Part shown: positions 11,911-22,033 of the stretch, one piece after another | Layout: each line of letters begins with the position of its first letter | Numbering within the stretch: the first letter of the stretch is position 1 | Assembly (NCBI RefSeq): GCF_030272615.1 | Contig: NC_081406.1 | Coordinates: 142,259,299 to 142,323,298 of the forward strand | Length of the DNA: 64,000 nt | Source: Cryptomeria japonica | Taxonomy: Eukaryota > Streptophyta > Pinopsida > Cupressales > Cupressaceae | Reading direction: 5' to 3' | Position numbers and translations under genes: made by a program | The notes under the pieces: model-generated | Seen by the model: the letters and a program-made list of their open reading frames with translations, nothing else | Databases searched by the model: none | Told to the model about the DNA's origin: nothing

Positions 11911-12079
11911 CACAAAAGATGAGGCTTCCTCTGAAGCTTAAAGAAACTGGCTCCCTCTGAGCTTGACAAGCTCCCTCTGAAGCTAAAGATGTTTTCCTCC
12001 TTTTAGAAAAGGAAGTCTTCATTTGACCTTTGCTCCTCCTGAGATGTCCCTATGCCAACTTCTGCAGAGGAAGCAAGAG

Positions 12080-12919
12080 GAGTGGACCTGAATTTGCAAT
12101 CCCGAGCAAAATGACCATACTTGTCACACTTAAAGCACTGGATGTGAGATAAGTCCTTCTTTTTTACTTAGGGGCAAGATCTAAATCTCTGTCTCTATCC
12201 CACTTCCTTCCTTTGCCTTTAACCATATGTGAAGCAAGGACTTGATTGTCTACATCATAATGATCACGCTCAATTCCTCTTGCTATCAATCATGACTCTT
12301 CTTGTATGCAATCTGCTCTCAAACGGTCGAACTTGGGAAGATCTGGTCTTGCACTAATTCCCTGAATGTAAGACTTCCAAGATGTCGGAAGACCATTGAG
12401 GGCAAGCATGGTCAAGTCATTGTCATCAACAACCTTTCCAATGGATGAGAGTTGATCTCTCAAATCAAAAATCCTCATGAAGTATGCTATGACGGATTCA
12501 CCTTTCATCATCTTGATGTGATGAAGTTGCTACTTCAAAGCTAGGGCACAGCTGGTGTTGTTGATTTTGTACATCTCTTCCAATGTCTTGAACATTTCGT
12601 TGGCAGTCTTCCACTTGGAGATGATAGGTACAATATGATCCTTCACGGAGTCAACCAGCATTCTCTAAGCTTGAAAATCTTTCTTCCTCCATGAAGTCTT
12701 TTCCTCTTCTGCCTCAGGTTCAATGGAAGATCTCTCCACAAAGTCTGCAAGATCACTTCCATTTAATGCAAGCATGATTCGGAATCTCCATGATGTGAAG
12801 TTGGATGCACCATCCAGTCTATCTTCAACCCTGAGATAGTTCAACATTTCGAATGAAGTAATAAGAGCAAATGAAAGAGGAGGAACAACTACAATCAATC
12901 TGATTACCCCTAATTCCAA
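12080..12919 (-). pseudogene. Degenerate Copia Gag with CCHC zinc knuckle
   Basis: On the minus strand the frame runs from just after the primer site. An N-terminal part contains LDGASNFTSWRFRIMLAL, followed by a UBN2-type Gag segment (SVIAYFMRIFDLRDQLSSIG, LNGLPTSWKSYIQGI). A knuckle reading CFKCDKYGHFARDC is encoded near 12105-12150. Gag packages element RNA in virus-like particles. Several in-frame stops interrupt it (for example after KKDFQA and after IQEES). No pol follows; the reading frame passes into the minisatellite at 11640-11910. Confidence 0.85.
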
Positions 12920-12921
12920 CT

Positions 12922-12935
12922 TGGCTCTGATACCA
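12922..12935 (-). other. Primer binding site (tRNA-iMet complement)
   Basis: Minus-strand TGGTATCAGAGCCA directly abuts the LTR. This is the standard initiator-methionine primer site of plant Copia elements and fixes the transcriptional direction. Confidence 0.93.
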
Positions 12936-13758
12936 TGTTGATTTTAGGCAATCAGATGTTAATCTAGTTACTCAAATTATAAACAGACTGAGAATAAGCA
13001 GAAATAATAATTAAAGCACACAACACAAGACACAAGTACCCTGCGAAAACCTCCCTCTTGGAGGAAAAACCCAGCATCAAAGATTCAAATCAGTTCCTTT
13101 ACTCATAAGCAGATTACATGAATCAGATTACTTATCTGATTGAGTGCCAATCTAGGGCAGACTGAACCTAGTATATGCAACTATAGTATGTCTTCAGAGA
13201 GAGCAGAATATCGACACCACTTGAAGAAGGAGATCACTAAAGTATAGAGCACCACCTTGCCCAGCAAGTTGTTCAATGGATTCGCTCAAAGATCAGATAA
13301 ATTTGCAACAGCATGAAGATATGGATTGCTCACTACCTACTCAGTTCACTGACTAAATTTGCATAAGGCTAACGGCACTTGATAAAGATGTGTTTGTTGT
13401 GTAGAATGAATCTTGTTTATATACAAGATTCATGTTCAAGTTTTCCAAGTCGGCTTTAACCAAATTCCCTTTATTTTACATATTTTAATTTGCACCTTTG
13501 GCGCCCAATTTGGGGCCTACATAACTTGGAAGTTGTGACACGTTTCCTTTTGGACCCAGCCCTATTAGACATGAATTGCTTAACCACACGTTACATTTGG
13601 GCCCAGCCCTATTTAGACATAAATCGCTTAACTACACGTTACATTTGGGCCCAGCCCTATTTAGACATAAATCGCTTAACCTTATTACAATAAGATAATA
13701 TTTTAATTGCCACAAGGCAACATTAAAATATGATCCGAACTAGCTAACCATTTCAACA
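12936..13758 (-). repeat. Right LTR (element 5' LTR), 823 bp
   Basis: Pairs with 6787-7539. It carries a 48-bp direct duplication (13586-13633 and 13634-13681) and a 22-bp segment near 13165-13190 that is absent from the left copy. Otherwise the pair differs by scattered substitutions, which points to a fairly recent insertion. Confidence 0.93.
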
Positions 13759-13763
13759 GTAAG

Positions 13764-15395
13764 GCACCTTGGATTACCAGCAATCACATCAACCAACTGA
13801 GTCACGTCTGTAGCATAAAGGAACCTTGGAGTCAATTGTTTGAATTTCTTGCAATCTTAGCATGCAATCATACTTTGTTCAAGAGAGAGTAAGGTGACTG
13901 TTGGTAACTTTATTCTATGTTCGACGTAGTCATAAAAAACAAGTCAACAAGTCCCAAACAATTATAAGTTGCAACTCACCTCTTTGTTCTCCACAACCAC
14001 ACTAGATATTTTCAAATGCACAAAAGCGTAGGGAGGAGGAGAATAAATTACCATTAAAAGGTGGTACATGAAACAAGAAATGTCAATTTGGGCAACAGCC
14101 AATGATCCTTTGATTCCTTTCTTCTATCTTCCACACTAAAAACTGTCACCATTTAAGAGGTGCACAATAAAGTTACATGTAGAAGCGTACAATTATTTCC
14201 ATGAGGTGGTTTCCAGGATTTTCTCCACATAGGAAATTCCTCATACTATTGGAAAGAAGTTTGGCTTCAAAAACCCTGTTGTCATAGCAGAATAAAATCT
14301 TTGCAGGTGATTGTGAGAGCTTTGATGACAGGGAGCTAGAGCAGCCCAAAAGGTAACTGGCACTTGTTATTTTAGTCGACTCATGGTGATATAATGATAA
14401 TAGCAGGGATATAATTGGGGTTATTTTGGGATTGAGGAGTTGGATTCTTGGAATAAGCTTCATGAATGACTTCCACGACTACATTGGGAAAGAGGATCTG
14501 TGGACAACTGCGTATGGAAATATTAATCAATGGGGAGCAAAACAGATTTCTTGGGACCTTTGCTTGCACAATCAACCTCATTGACTCAGTTTAATTACTT
14601 GTCAAAGGAATGGGAGAACTTGATTCTTCTTAATTCTGGATACTTTGACTCAAATCAGCTGAAAACTGGCTCAATTTGATAAACTAACTTAACCTTTCAC
14701 TAAACTAAAAAATTTATGCGTTGTGTCATATGCTGACTTTTTAACATTGGCTTTGCTGATCCATAGCTGAATCTTACTCTTTGACTTGTTAAATTGTTAT
14801 AGAGTTTATCGTTCGCTTAAAATAATTACCTGAAGCTTATTAAACAAGTCTAATGAAATATGAATTTGATCCATATTGTCGAGCAGGAAAGTGGTTCTTC
14901 TTTGCTTCTTGTTAGAGGATTAACAAATTTATCTCTATCTATTTTGAATCAAAGTTGATGTATAGATGCCATGAAACTGATTTGCTTTGAATATCAAGGA
15001 ATCCATAATATTTTAGCTTGTAATTGAGCATATTCTTAGTGCAACTATAGGCATGCCCATTGAGCATTAGGGTGCAATTGCTACTAGTAAATAGATTTTC
15101 CATAACATGAATAACAATGGTTTGTATCATCCGGTATTGATATAGTGTGATGGTTTAAATGTGGTGTTGTCATTCTTGCCACCAAGGTTGAAGCCCCATT
15201 GGGGTGTAATTGTTAATTGTTATGTTGTGTACGAGGTCCCATGTTTGTGACTACACCAGTTCATAGCTCCACGTCAAAAGTGTTTACCCCTCTTTAAAAA
15301 AAACAATGTTTTCATAACACTAAATTCTGCCTAAATTTTACCAATTAGCTCTTGTAACAAAAATTAGGCCCCACACCCTTAAAGAGGCAATGGAA
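13764..15395. other. Intergenic DNA, nothing recognised
   Basis: This is AT-rich, stop-rich sequence without protein motifs, long repeats or TE termini that I could identify. It continues the sequence lying left of the Copia insertion at 6781. Confidence 0.5.
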
Positions 15396-15409
15396 GAAAA
15401 AGAGACGAG

Positions 15410-15571
15410 ACTTTGGTTTCTTGGAACATGGCTCCCACAAGGGTCTGTGAAGATGAATTTTGATGGTGGTTACAAGGGCAATCTGGCCTAGCTAGAGATG
15501 GCTTCATTTTAAGGGATGCAGCTGGGTAGTTTATCAATGGTTGTTCTTACTTTCTCGGAACCAACATAATG
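15410..15571 (+). pseudogene. LINE RNase H, N-terminal part
   Basis: The translation gives KMNFDGGYKGNLA, the first strand of the plant LINE RNase H fold with its catalytic Asp, then GFILRDAAG-like sequence with stops and a frameshift. It breaks off at the solo LTR and continues at 17133. RNase H removes RNA from the RNA-DNA hybrid during LINE copying. Confidence 0.75.
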
Positions 15572-17127
15572 TGTCATGTCCCCACATTTGTAGAAAATAT
15601 AATTGATATATTTTTACCATAACATATGTAAAATCATAATGAAATTATTATATCATATTATTAATTTACACTTTATATTGATTAGCAATGTTCAAAAATA
15701 CATTATAAGCAATAGAAAGCAACTTACTAATTCTATTTCCTAAGACCCGATAACCCTTGGTGAATTGGTGGGAATACTAAGTATTACCCACGTCAGATTG
15801 TGGAGGGCCCCGCTAGGTAAAAGTGGTGTCCCTTCATACTGGCTACCAAGAGAAGTATCGTGACTTTCCACCACGATGGTTGGAGAGGTTAAATACCCCT
15901 CCTCCCTGTGCAAATCAGAAAAGGAGGAAAAACGGAAAATCAGGGGTCTGCTGGAAAGGAAATAAAAGAAAGGAATCTCCAGGGTTGCCAACAGGGATAA
16001 GGGAAAGTCAACAGTGACAGGTATGTATAAGTCTGACTTTTGATTTAATATTAGAATATAACCAGTCAGCAATTTATATATATTAAAATCATATTGGTAT
16101 GTAATTATATATAACTGCTGTGTGTAATCTTAATCAAATGGGTGGCATTTATATGATATTAAGTTGAGAAGCAAATAATATATAATTATTCAAACAATAT
16201 TGAAATGATTATACATAACAGTACTGTTTGTTAAACATAATAAATATAGATATACATCTGTTAATGAATCCAGAAGGAATAAGGCAATCAAATGCAGTTT
16301 GTAATAAATTGCTATAATACTGTAAAATGCTAATAATATAAGATGCATCAATGACACTTAATGAATAATTCTGATTTAAAGTAATACTAATAGAAAGAAC
16401 TGTTAACAATCTGATATAAGACACTAAGCAATATGATATAATGGAAGTATAATAACTATGTCAAATACAATTGATTATCATAATTAGTTGAGCTGAATAA
16501 CAAATATGATTTCAGTGGGAATATCATAATTGGTTCATTGCATACGAGGGACCCTCTCTTAGGTACGCCACTCCATAGTGGATGCCTAACCCCTGCCACA
16601 TGGAGCCAAGAGGGATGAAGCATCTGCTCTTGGGCTTAAGAGAGGGGGTGGTTGTGATGAGGGGGGGAGGCGATAGGATACCTCGCTGGGTATGCCACTC
16701 CATGATGGATGCTTAAAACCTGCCATATGGAGCCAAGGGGGATATGGTATCTGCTCTTGGGCCTAGGAGGGAGGATTCCTTGGACACCCTATCCAACTAG
16801 CCTACCCTAGTGTAATGAGGAATTGGATAGCCAAGAAAAGTACCTAGCATATAAATCTGATTTTATCTAACAAATCTGACTGTATCTGACAGATATAACA
16901 ATCTGAATTTATGTAATAAATCTCATACTAATGGTAATTAATGCATTAAGACATACGTCATTCGACATACTTTTTAGTGTGTGTTTCAGTTTTATAAGTA
17001 TCATTACATTTATATTCTCTGGTTTTTATGCAGGAAAACAGTAAACAGAGGTACTCCCCTAAACTTAAATTAGACTTGGGTAAATCGGGGCTAACTTTAA
17101 AGGTACAGCTAACTAGGGGACATTACA
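15572..17127 (+). mobile_element. Solo LTR, 1556 bp, inserted in LINE RNase H
   Basis: It begins TGTCATGTCCCC, ends GGGGACATTACA and has the perfect 5-bp duplication TAATG on both sides (15567-15571, 17128-17132). No coding capacity, primer site or second LTR is present, so this is the product of LTR-LTR recombination of a former element. Orientation is unknown; plus is nominal. The terminal inverted match TGTNATGTCCCC is longer than usual for an LTR. Confidence 0.85.
16562..16775 (+). repeat. 127-bp direct repeat, about 1.7 copies, in solo LTR
   Basis: GGTACGCCACTCCATAGTGG at 16562 recurs as GGTATGCCACTCCATGATGG at 16689, and the following text (GGATGC, TGGAGCCAAG, ATCTGCTCTTGGGC) is repeated in order. 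Confidence 0.85.
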
Positions 17128-17132
17128 TAATG

Positions 17133-17425
17133 AGGCAGAATTGGAGACTTTGTTGGAAGGTGCAAAGCTGACTCTGTCGTTGAGATGCACCCATCTAATC
17201 ATAGAAGGAGACTCCCAGTTTATCATTTCAAGTCTTATCAAGGGTTCTACTGCTAGTTGGAAATTGAATAATGAAATATCTTAGGCTTGCAATCTTGCAA
17301 TCTTCGCAAAAAATTGGGGGAGGCTTTTTTATGTTCATTGTCTCAGGGAGGCAAATAGGTGTGTACATTTTCTAGCAACTGTAAAGATGGGCCCAGATGT
17401 CTTTCTCCGTTTTAGAAAGTGAAAG
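17133..17425 (+). pseudogene. LINE RNase H, C-terminal part
   Basis: The translation resumes with EAELETLLEGAKL, then LIIEGDSQFI with the catalytic Asp in EGDS, and ends with YVHCLREANRCVHFLA. These are the conserved later motifs of plant LINE RNase H. One in-frame stop is present (after NNEIS). A one-base discrepancy relative to the part at 15410-15571 means the join is no longer in frame. Confidence 0.8.
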
Positions 17426-18120
17426 ACAATCTCCATGGGAAGGTTTTGGAGGATTCCCCTCCTAAATGATTCCAAGCATGTTAATGGAAGCTTTTCTCTT
17501 TAACTATCATGCCCAAGGGCTCAGGTTCCATAGAGGATTCCTTAATGCCCACACATGTGGAGATTTGGTATTCCTTGGTTCTAATCCCGGTGAAGTATAT
17601 TTTGAGGGGATGCGTGGCAGAGGTTTAGTCACAGATTAAATGGTATTTATTTGCATCCACTCTCCTGTCTGATACAGCATGTGCAAAGTGTTTTGTCCCG
17701 ACGGTTAGTTTGTGGGCAAAATTCAGCTGTCCTTGAGAATCGCCCTCTGATGTCTCTAGTCCAGGTTTGAGCAAAGGTGAGAAGATAAGGAAAAATGAAG
17801 TTCGCAGCATGAGGGAACAAAAGAGATTCCTTTTATGGTGATGTTCTATCTAATAGATGTTTGAAGAATATATCTTTCCTCTCTGATCTGGTTTCTCTCA
17901 AATTAATCAAGCAAATTCCGTGGTAGGATGGTTTAAATAACACAGGCATCTCTATGTCTTCGGCTTCCATGGCAGCAGACTTTAAAGACAGGCTTAAGGG
18001 GAGAGTGGTGCACTCTATTGTCCAGGAATGGATTTTCCAGAAGCTACTACCTTCATATGAGGATGTTCCCTGTGGAAAATCAGATGAGGATGAACTTGTG
18101 ATAGAAAAGAATGGCCGGCA
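17426..18120. other. LINE 3' untranslated region, no gene seen
   Basis: Follows the RNase H end; frames are broken and no motif was recognised. Confidence 0.5.
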
Positions 18121-18124
18121 GGGA

Positions 18125-19245
18125 ATGTAGCAGGGGATATTTTTTCCATGAGGAAAAAGCATTCAGACTATGCATGACCAGAAGGAAGAATTGGCAGTTT
18201 ACTGTAAGGATCTCCCGCTCTGTTTGGATAGCCTTCAGGTCATTTATAAGGAGAGTAATCTAGGTCTTTCTTGCATCTTTACTTTGTCATCCTTGTCCTA
18301 GGAGGGTCTGGTGCACTCCGAGAAGTGCATGTACTTGGAGCCTGGCGTGAAACTCAGAGCGCAGAGGATATTTTTTCCATGAGAAAAGAAATTCAGAAAT
18401 GTATGACTAGAAGGAAGGATTGGCAGCTTACTGTAAGGTTCTCCCGCTCTTTGGATAACCTTCAGGTCATTCATAAGGAGAATGATCTGTGTGTTTCTAG
18501 CGTCTTCACTTTGTCATCCTCGTCCAGGGAGGGTCTACTGCACTCCAAGAAGCGTTTGTACTTGGAACCCTGGGGTGAAACTCAGAGTGTAGGAGATATT
18601 TTTTCCGTGAGAACGGAAATTCAGACTATGCATGACCAGAAGGAAGAATTGACAGCTCCTGTAAGGATCTTCCGCTCTCTTTAGATAACCTCCGGTCATT
18701 CATGATTAGAATAATCTGGTTGTTTCTAGCATCTTCACTTTGTCACCCTTGTCCTAAGAGGGTCTCGTGCACTCCAAGAAGCGTCTGTACTTGGAGCCTG
18801 GGATGAAACTCGCTGGGGATATTTTTTTCGTGAGAAAGGAAATTCAGATTTCAGACTAAGTATGACCAGAAGGAAGAATTCGCAACTTACTGTAAGGATT
18901 TTCCGCTCTCTTTGGATATTCTTCGGGTCATTCATGACGAGAATAATCTGGGTGTTTATAGCATCTTCACTTTGTCACCCATGTCCTGGGAGGGTCTAGT
19001 GCACTCCAAGAAGCGTCTTGTACGTGGAGGCTGGGTGCGAAACGCAGAGCAAAGGGGATATATATTCCATGAGAAAAGAAATTCAGATTATGTATGACCA
19101 GAAGGAAGAATTGGCAGCCTACTGTAAGGATCTCCCACTCTATTTGGATGGCCTTCAGGTCATTCATAAGGAGAATAATCTGGGAGTTTCTAGTATATTC
19201 ACTTTATCATCCTTGTCCTGGGAGGGTCTGATGCGCTCCGAAAAT
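18125..19245 (+). repeat. Five-copy tandem repeat, unit 225-236 bp
   Basis: The anchor GGATATTTTTTCCATGAGAA and variants occurs at about 18131, 18366, 18593, 18818 and 19054. Each copy then has CATGACCAGAAGGAAGAATT, CTCCCGCTCT, CTTCAGGTCATTCATAAGGAGA and GAGGGTCTGGTGCACTCC. In each copy one frame gives the same peptide-like text (DQKEELAAYCKDLPL, QVIHKENNLGVSSIFTLSS), but unit lengths not divisible by three shift the frame. It lies in the LINE 3' region. Whether it was ever coding is uncertain. Confidence 0.9.
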
Positions 19246-19405
19246 CAGACCTTATAAAGACCAAGAAGAGAAAAGTAAACTTGGAGGGGAAGTCTGCCGT
19301 ATCCCAAGACTTGCCTAATTCTTGCAGTCACGGGTAGGGAAAGAAAAAAATCCACTGATCTATTGTCTGGTGGTAATAGATTTTCTGTTGTTTCTGTTTT
19401 ACAGT

Positions 19406-19541
19406 TCAAGTTGTCTCGGATCGTCTTCTCAAGCTGAGCTAAAATTTAGTTTCATTTCTATAGTATTGTATCAGATCAAGTTGTCTCAGATCGTCTTCTC
19501 AAGCTGAGCTAAAATTTAGTTTCATCTCTATAGTATTGTAT
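19406..19541 (+). repeat. Direct repeat of 70 bp, two copies
   Basis: TCAAGTTGTCTC, ATCGTCTTCTCAAGCTGAGC and TATAGTATTGTAT occur in the same order from 19406 and from 19476 with very few differences. This is just upstream of the A-rich LINE end. Confidence 0.9.
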
Positions 19542-19776
19542 GTGGATGTGAGAAACATGGTAGAACCATCAAACAATAAAGATTTTTAAAATAAATTGAA
19601 TAAAATAAAGACTGATCTAACAGTGTCTTTAGCACGATATGTACGCCACTTTACCAAATACTCAGTACCCTTATTCAATGAGTGCTACAGAATTTTAGGT
19701 TTTGACCCTTGAGTTCGTTCATAAATTTAGCTCAACCCCAGTGTTTGATTTTATATAAAATAGTAAAACTGTTTCC

Positions 19777-20070
19777 CTATACCAATTGAGCAGAAGACGA
19801 GACATCGAAACCACGCAGGCCCAAATTCTCCAGAGCATTTTGGACGGCGATAGCATTTTCTGTTTCCACTAGTTCAACATCTGAAGCAGTGAGATCATGT
19901 TTGGGAGATAAAGAAGAAGAAGGGATATCCCATAAATCTGAATCAGCAAAGCAATGTTGAGGCGTTTCATCATCCAAAGGTATTGCCAATGGCCGACTTT
20001 GGCGTACAACTATAAATTCATCGGCAGAAGCAGAACTTTTCACGAGCAAAGAAATCCTGTAATTGGCCAT
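19777..20070 (-). CDS. Candidate first exon of a plant metallo-beta-lactamase-fold hydrolase gene
   Basis: The 97-codon frame starts MANYRISLLVKSSASADEF and contains VVRQSRPLAIP and the stretch CFADSDLWDIPSSSL. From memory this resembles the N-terminus of plant LACTB2-like metallo-hydrolases (type xxVDSDLWDLPS, ahead of the beta-lactamase fold); I could not search. A stop follows soon after 19777, but just before it the minus strand reads CAATTG|GTATAG, a plausible splice donor, so I treat this as exon 1 with its start codon. Downstream exons would lie at lower coordinates beyond the LINE and Copia insertions, or outside the window; none was recognised. It could also be an exon relic. Composition is unlike the surrounding elements. 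Confidence 0.5.
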   Translation of the reverse strand: MANYRISLLVKSSASADEFIVVRQSRPLAIPLDDETPQHCFADSDLWDIPSSSLSPKHDLTASDVELVETENAIAVQNALENLGLRGFDVSSSAQLV

Positions 20071-20590
20071 TCTAAGCCCCTGCTCCGGATTTTCATGCCA
20101 TTACTGACTCTAGCGCTCCTTTAAATTTGACCTGCCCTAGTTTTTGAGGATTTTCACCTAATCAAATTCATTTTCTTTATGTTGAATATTAAATTGTGTT
20201 TGCAAATTGTAGACACATTTTTAATGCCTCTGCGATTTAATTTCTTGTACTGTTGCCATGCATCAGGCTTTTCCTTCCAATCTGCTTCTCCTTGCTGTAA
20301 CGTCAAGCGCCGATAGGTGAGATACGTAAACGTATGTACAGCTGTTTTTATGTTTTTTTTCATGTTTTTTAATTTGTTTTAAAATGTACACATTTCTCGA
20401 TATTTTTAGATAACGGTTAGAAATTTGAATTTTGAGTTATGATTAAAAAATAATGGTTGTCCCTAAGAAGAGAAAAGTCTCGATGTAATTTTGTTCAGAT
20501 TTTTATAAGAAGATTTTTTACAATTAATATTTTGGATAACATTGCATATGAAGAAGACGAAAGATTTTAAAAGAGAAAAATATTATTTTA
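20071..20590. promoter_or_regulatory. Upstream region of the candidate exon, possible promoter
   Basis: About 520 bp separate the start codon (minus strand) from the LINE that begins near 20597. The first 100 bp are GC-richer and read as a 5' leader; the rest is AT-rich. No unambiguous TATA box was identified. If the gene is active, the LINE cuts its upstream region here. Confidence 0.3.
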
Positions 20591-20596
20591 TATATA

Positions 20597-22033
20597 TTGT
20601 TAATTTTAAACTTCGATAGGCTCAAACACACAGCCACAAATCAATCTCCGGCATCTGGGGCTAATCTGGTGCCGCTCGGGAAAGTTAGAATTTTTGAGCC
20701 AAAACCTAAAATAAGGCAGAGGCGAATATGTAATATCCCGGCTAATTTGATGGAACCCCAATTCAATTTATATAGCAAGTGTGGGGTTTTTGCAAAATGG
20801 ACAGGATTTGGAGAAGATTCAAAAAAGATTATCGATTGGTGGATGGCCCTATATCCGAGACAGGTAAGTATCACTATCTTGGAAAATAATTTTCTTGCAA
20901 TTCTGTGTGATAATCAAAATACAAGGAATGACATTCTCCATGGTAAGGTAAAATAGTATAAAGGCTATGGTTTTTTTCGATGTGAATGGATGCCGAATTT
21001 TGACCCACACTCAGAGAATTTAAATAAATGTCCAAGATGGATTAATCTGGGCACATTACCAGTCGAATATTTGGATTTTAAAATCTTAGAATACATAGGG
21101 GAACATTTTGGGTCTTTTTTGGGCTGTGAAGGATTAGAAAGAGAGGTTTTAAACAAGAACATCAAAATCTTAGTAGAATCTGACATTAATTCCCCGGACT
21201 TAGAACCCACCATGCTAGTATCAAACAGGGGGGAATGGAGCATTCATCCCACCTTCTATGATGGGGTTATAAATGAAACTGATATATGGCTGAAAACATG
21301 CCCAGTACTGGTTAAAAGTATCGATCAAAAGGAAAACCCTCTTTCAGATCAGTATGAAAAAATCACATCAAATTCATCCCCTGTACATGCCAATTGCCCT
21401 CCAGTGGCTAACACAGATGAAAATAAACACAATAATTCCAGTAATTTTAGTGATCTGGATAAAATAATAGATGAGGCAAATTCTATAAAAGAAGAAGCCT
21501 TAGTGGAGATGTCAAAAAGAATCTCCGATTCGGTGGATTCGTTGAAATTTCCATCTGAAACAAAGTCAGTCGAAAACTTGGGACAAGATAATGAGGCAGA
21601 TTAAGAAGAAATGTCTTCTAGAATGGCTGCAGCTCTAGAGGTATTCAATAATAATGTAATTGAAAATCTTTCTCCGGAAGAGGAAGCTGAGAAGAGGTTT
21701 CTAATTCAGGAGCTCTTGGCTTCTATGGATGAGGAAGAAAATAATGAGAATAGGGTAGGAGATATCATACCTCTTCCTGTCAATGACTACACAGTAGCTC
21801 AGTCCCAGCTAGGAGAGGATGATGGAGAGGGAGTGATAGTTCCCCAGCAAACCTTAGGGATAAAAAACATATATGACGGGAAAAACTTTCCTGACTGTGC
21901 TAGAGAAGCTAAAAGTAGAGGCAGAAAATCTTTGAGCGAATTAAGATTGCAGGATGGAAATGCAAAAGACCAAGGCAAATTAACAGCCTTCTTTGATGCT
22001 GGGAAGGGGAAGGGCCTTCCCACAGCCCAATGA
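20597..22033 (+). pseudogene. LINE ORF1 protein (DUF4283-like RNA-binding), two nonsense codons
   Basis: One continuous frame is interrupted by TAG at 20954-20956 and TAA at 21602-21604. The N-terminal third (FAKWTGFGEDSKKIIDWW, then WMPNFDPHSENLNKCPRW) matches the DUF4283 region of plant LINE ORF1, which binds element RNA. After it comes a GTLPVEYLDFKILEYIGEHF segment and a long Asp/Glu/Ser-rich hydrophilic tail. No CCHC knuckle is visible in this copy. The last codon and stop overlap the ORF2 start as ATGA (22030-22033), which suggests coupled translation by re-initiation. Confidence 0.8.

Larger units (their letters stand above)
6787..13758 (-). mobile_element. Non-autonomous (gag-only) Ty1/copia element with nested hAT
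   Basis: The terminal repeats begin TGTTGATTTTAGG and end CATTTCAACA at 6787-7539 and 12936-13758. They are flanked by the perfect 5-bp duplication GTAAG (6782-6786, 13759-13763). A primer binding site complementary to initiator-Met tRNA adjoins the right LTR and a purine tract adjoins the left, so transcription ran on the minus strand. Without the inserted hAT the element is about 3.06 kb: two LTRs, a decayed gag with zinc knuckle and a minisatellite, with no protease, integrase or reverse transcriptase. It would need enzymes supplied by a related full element. Confidence 0.92.
15396..19617 (+). mobile_element. 5'-truncated L1-type LINE, RNase H plus 3' region
   Basis: Only the end of ORF2 (RNase H) and a long 3' untranslated region remain. 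The RNase H is split by a solo LTR (15572-17127). The 3' region contains a five-copy repeat of about 230 bp and a 70-bp duplication and ends in an A-rich tract near 19577-19617. The 5' limit is approximate. Truncation at the 5' end is normal for target-primed reverse transcription. Target duplications were not found. Confidence 0.65.

Noticed and set aside
11482-11960. Frame rich in MPTRRGW-type repeats
   Set aside because: It is the plus-strand reading of the Copia minisatellite and hAT subterminal repeats, not a gene.
12922-12935. tRNA-like sequence next to LTRs (also 44440, 54637, 57189)
   Set aside because: Only the 13-14 bases complementary to the initiator-Met tRNA 3' end are present; these are primer binding sites, not tRNA genes.
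14173-14581. Overlapping minus-strand frames considered as exon 2 of the metallo-hydrolase gene
   Set aside because: No metallo-beta-lactamase motif such as HxHxDH, and the two frames contradict each other.
15740-16072. 110-codon minus-strand frame in the solo LTR
   Set aside because: No motif, and it lies wholly within a non-coding LTR bounded by target duplications.
17833-18162. 109-codon minus-strand frame
   Set aside because: Antisense to the LINE 3' region and overlaps the tandem repeat; no recognisable family.
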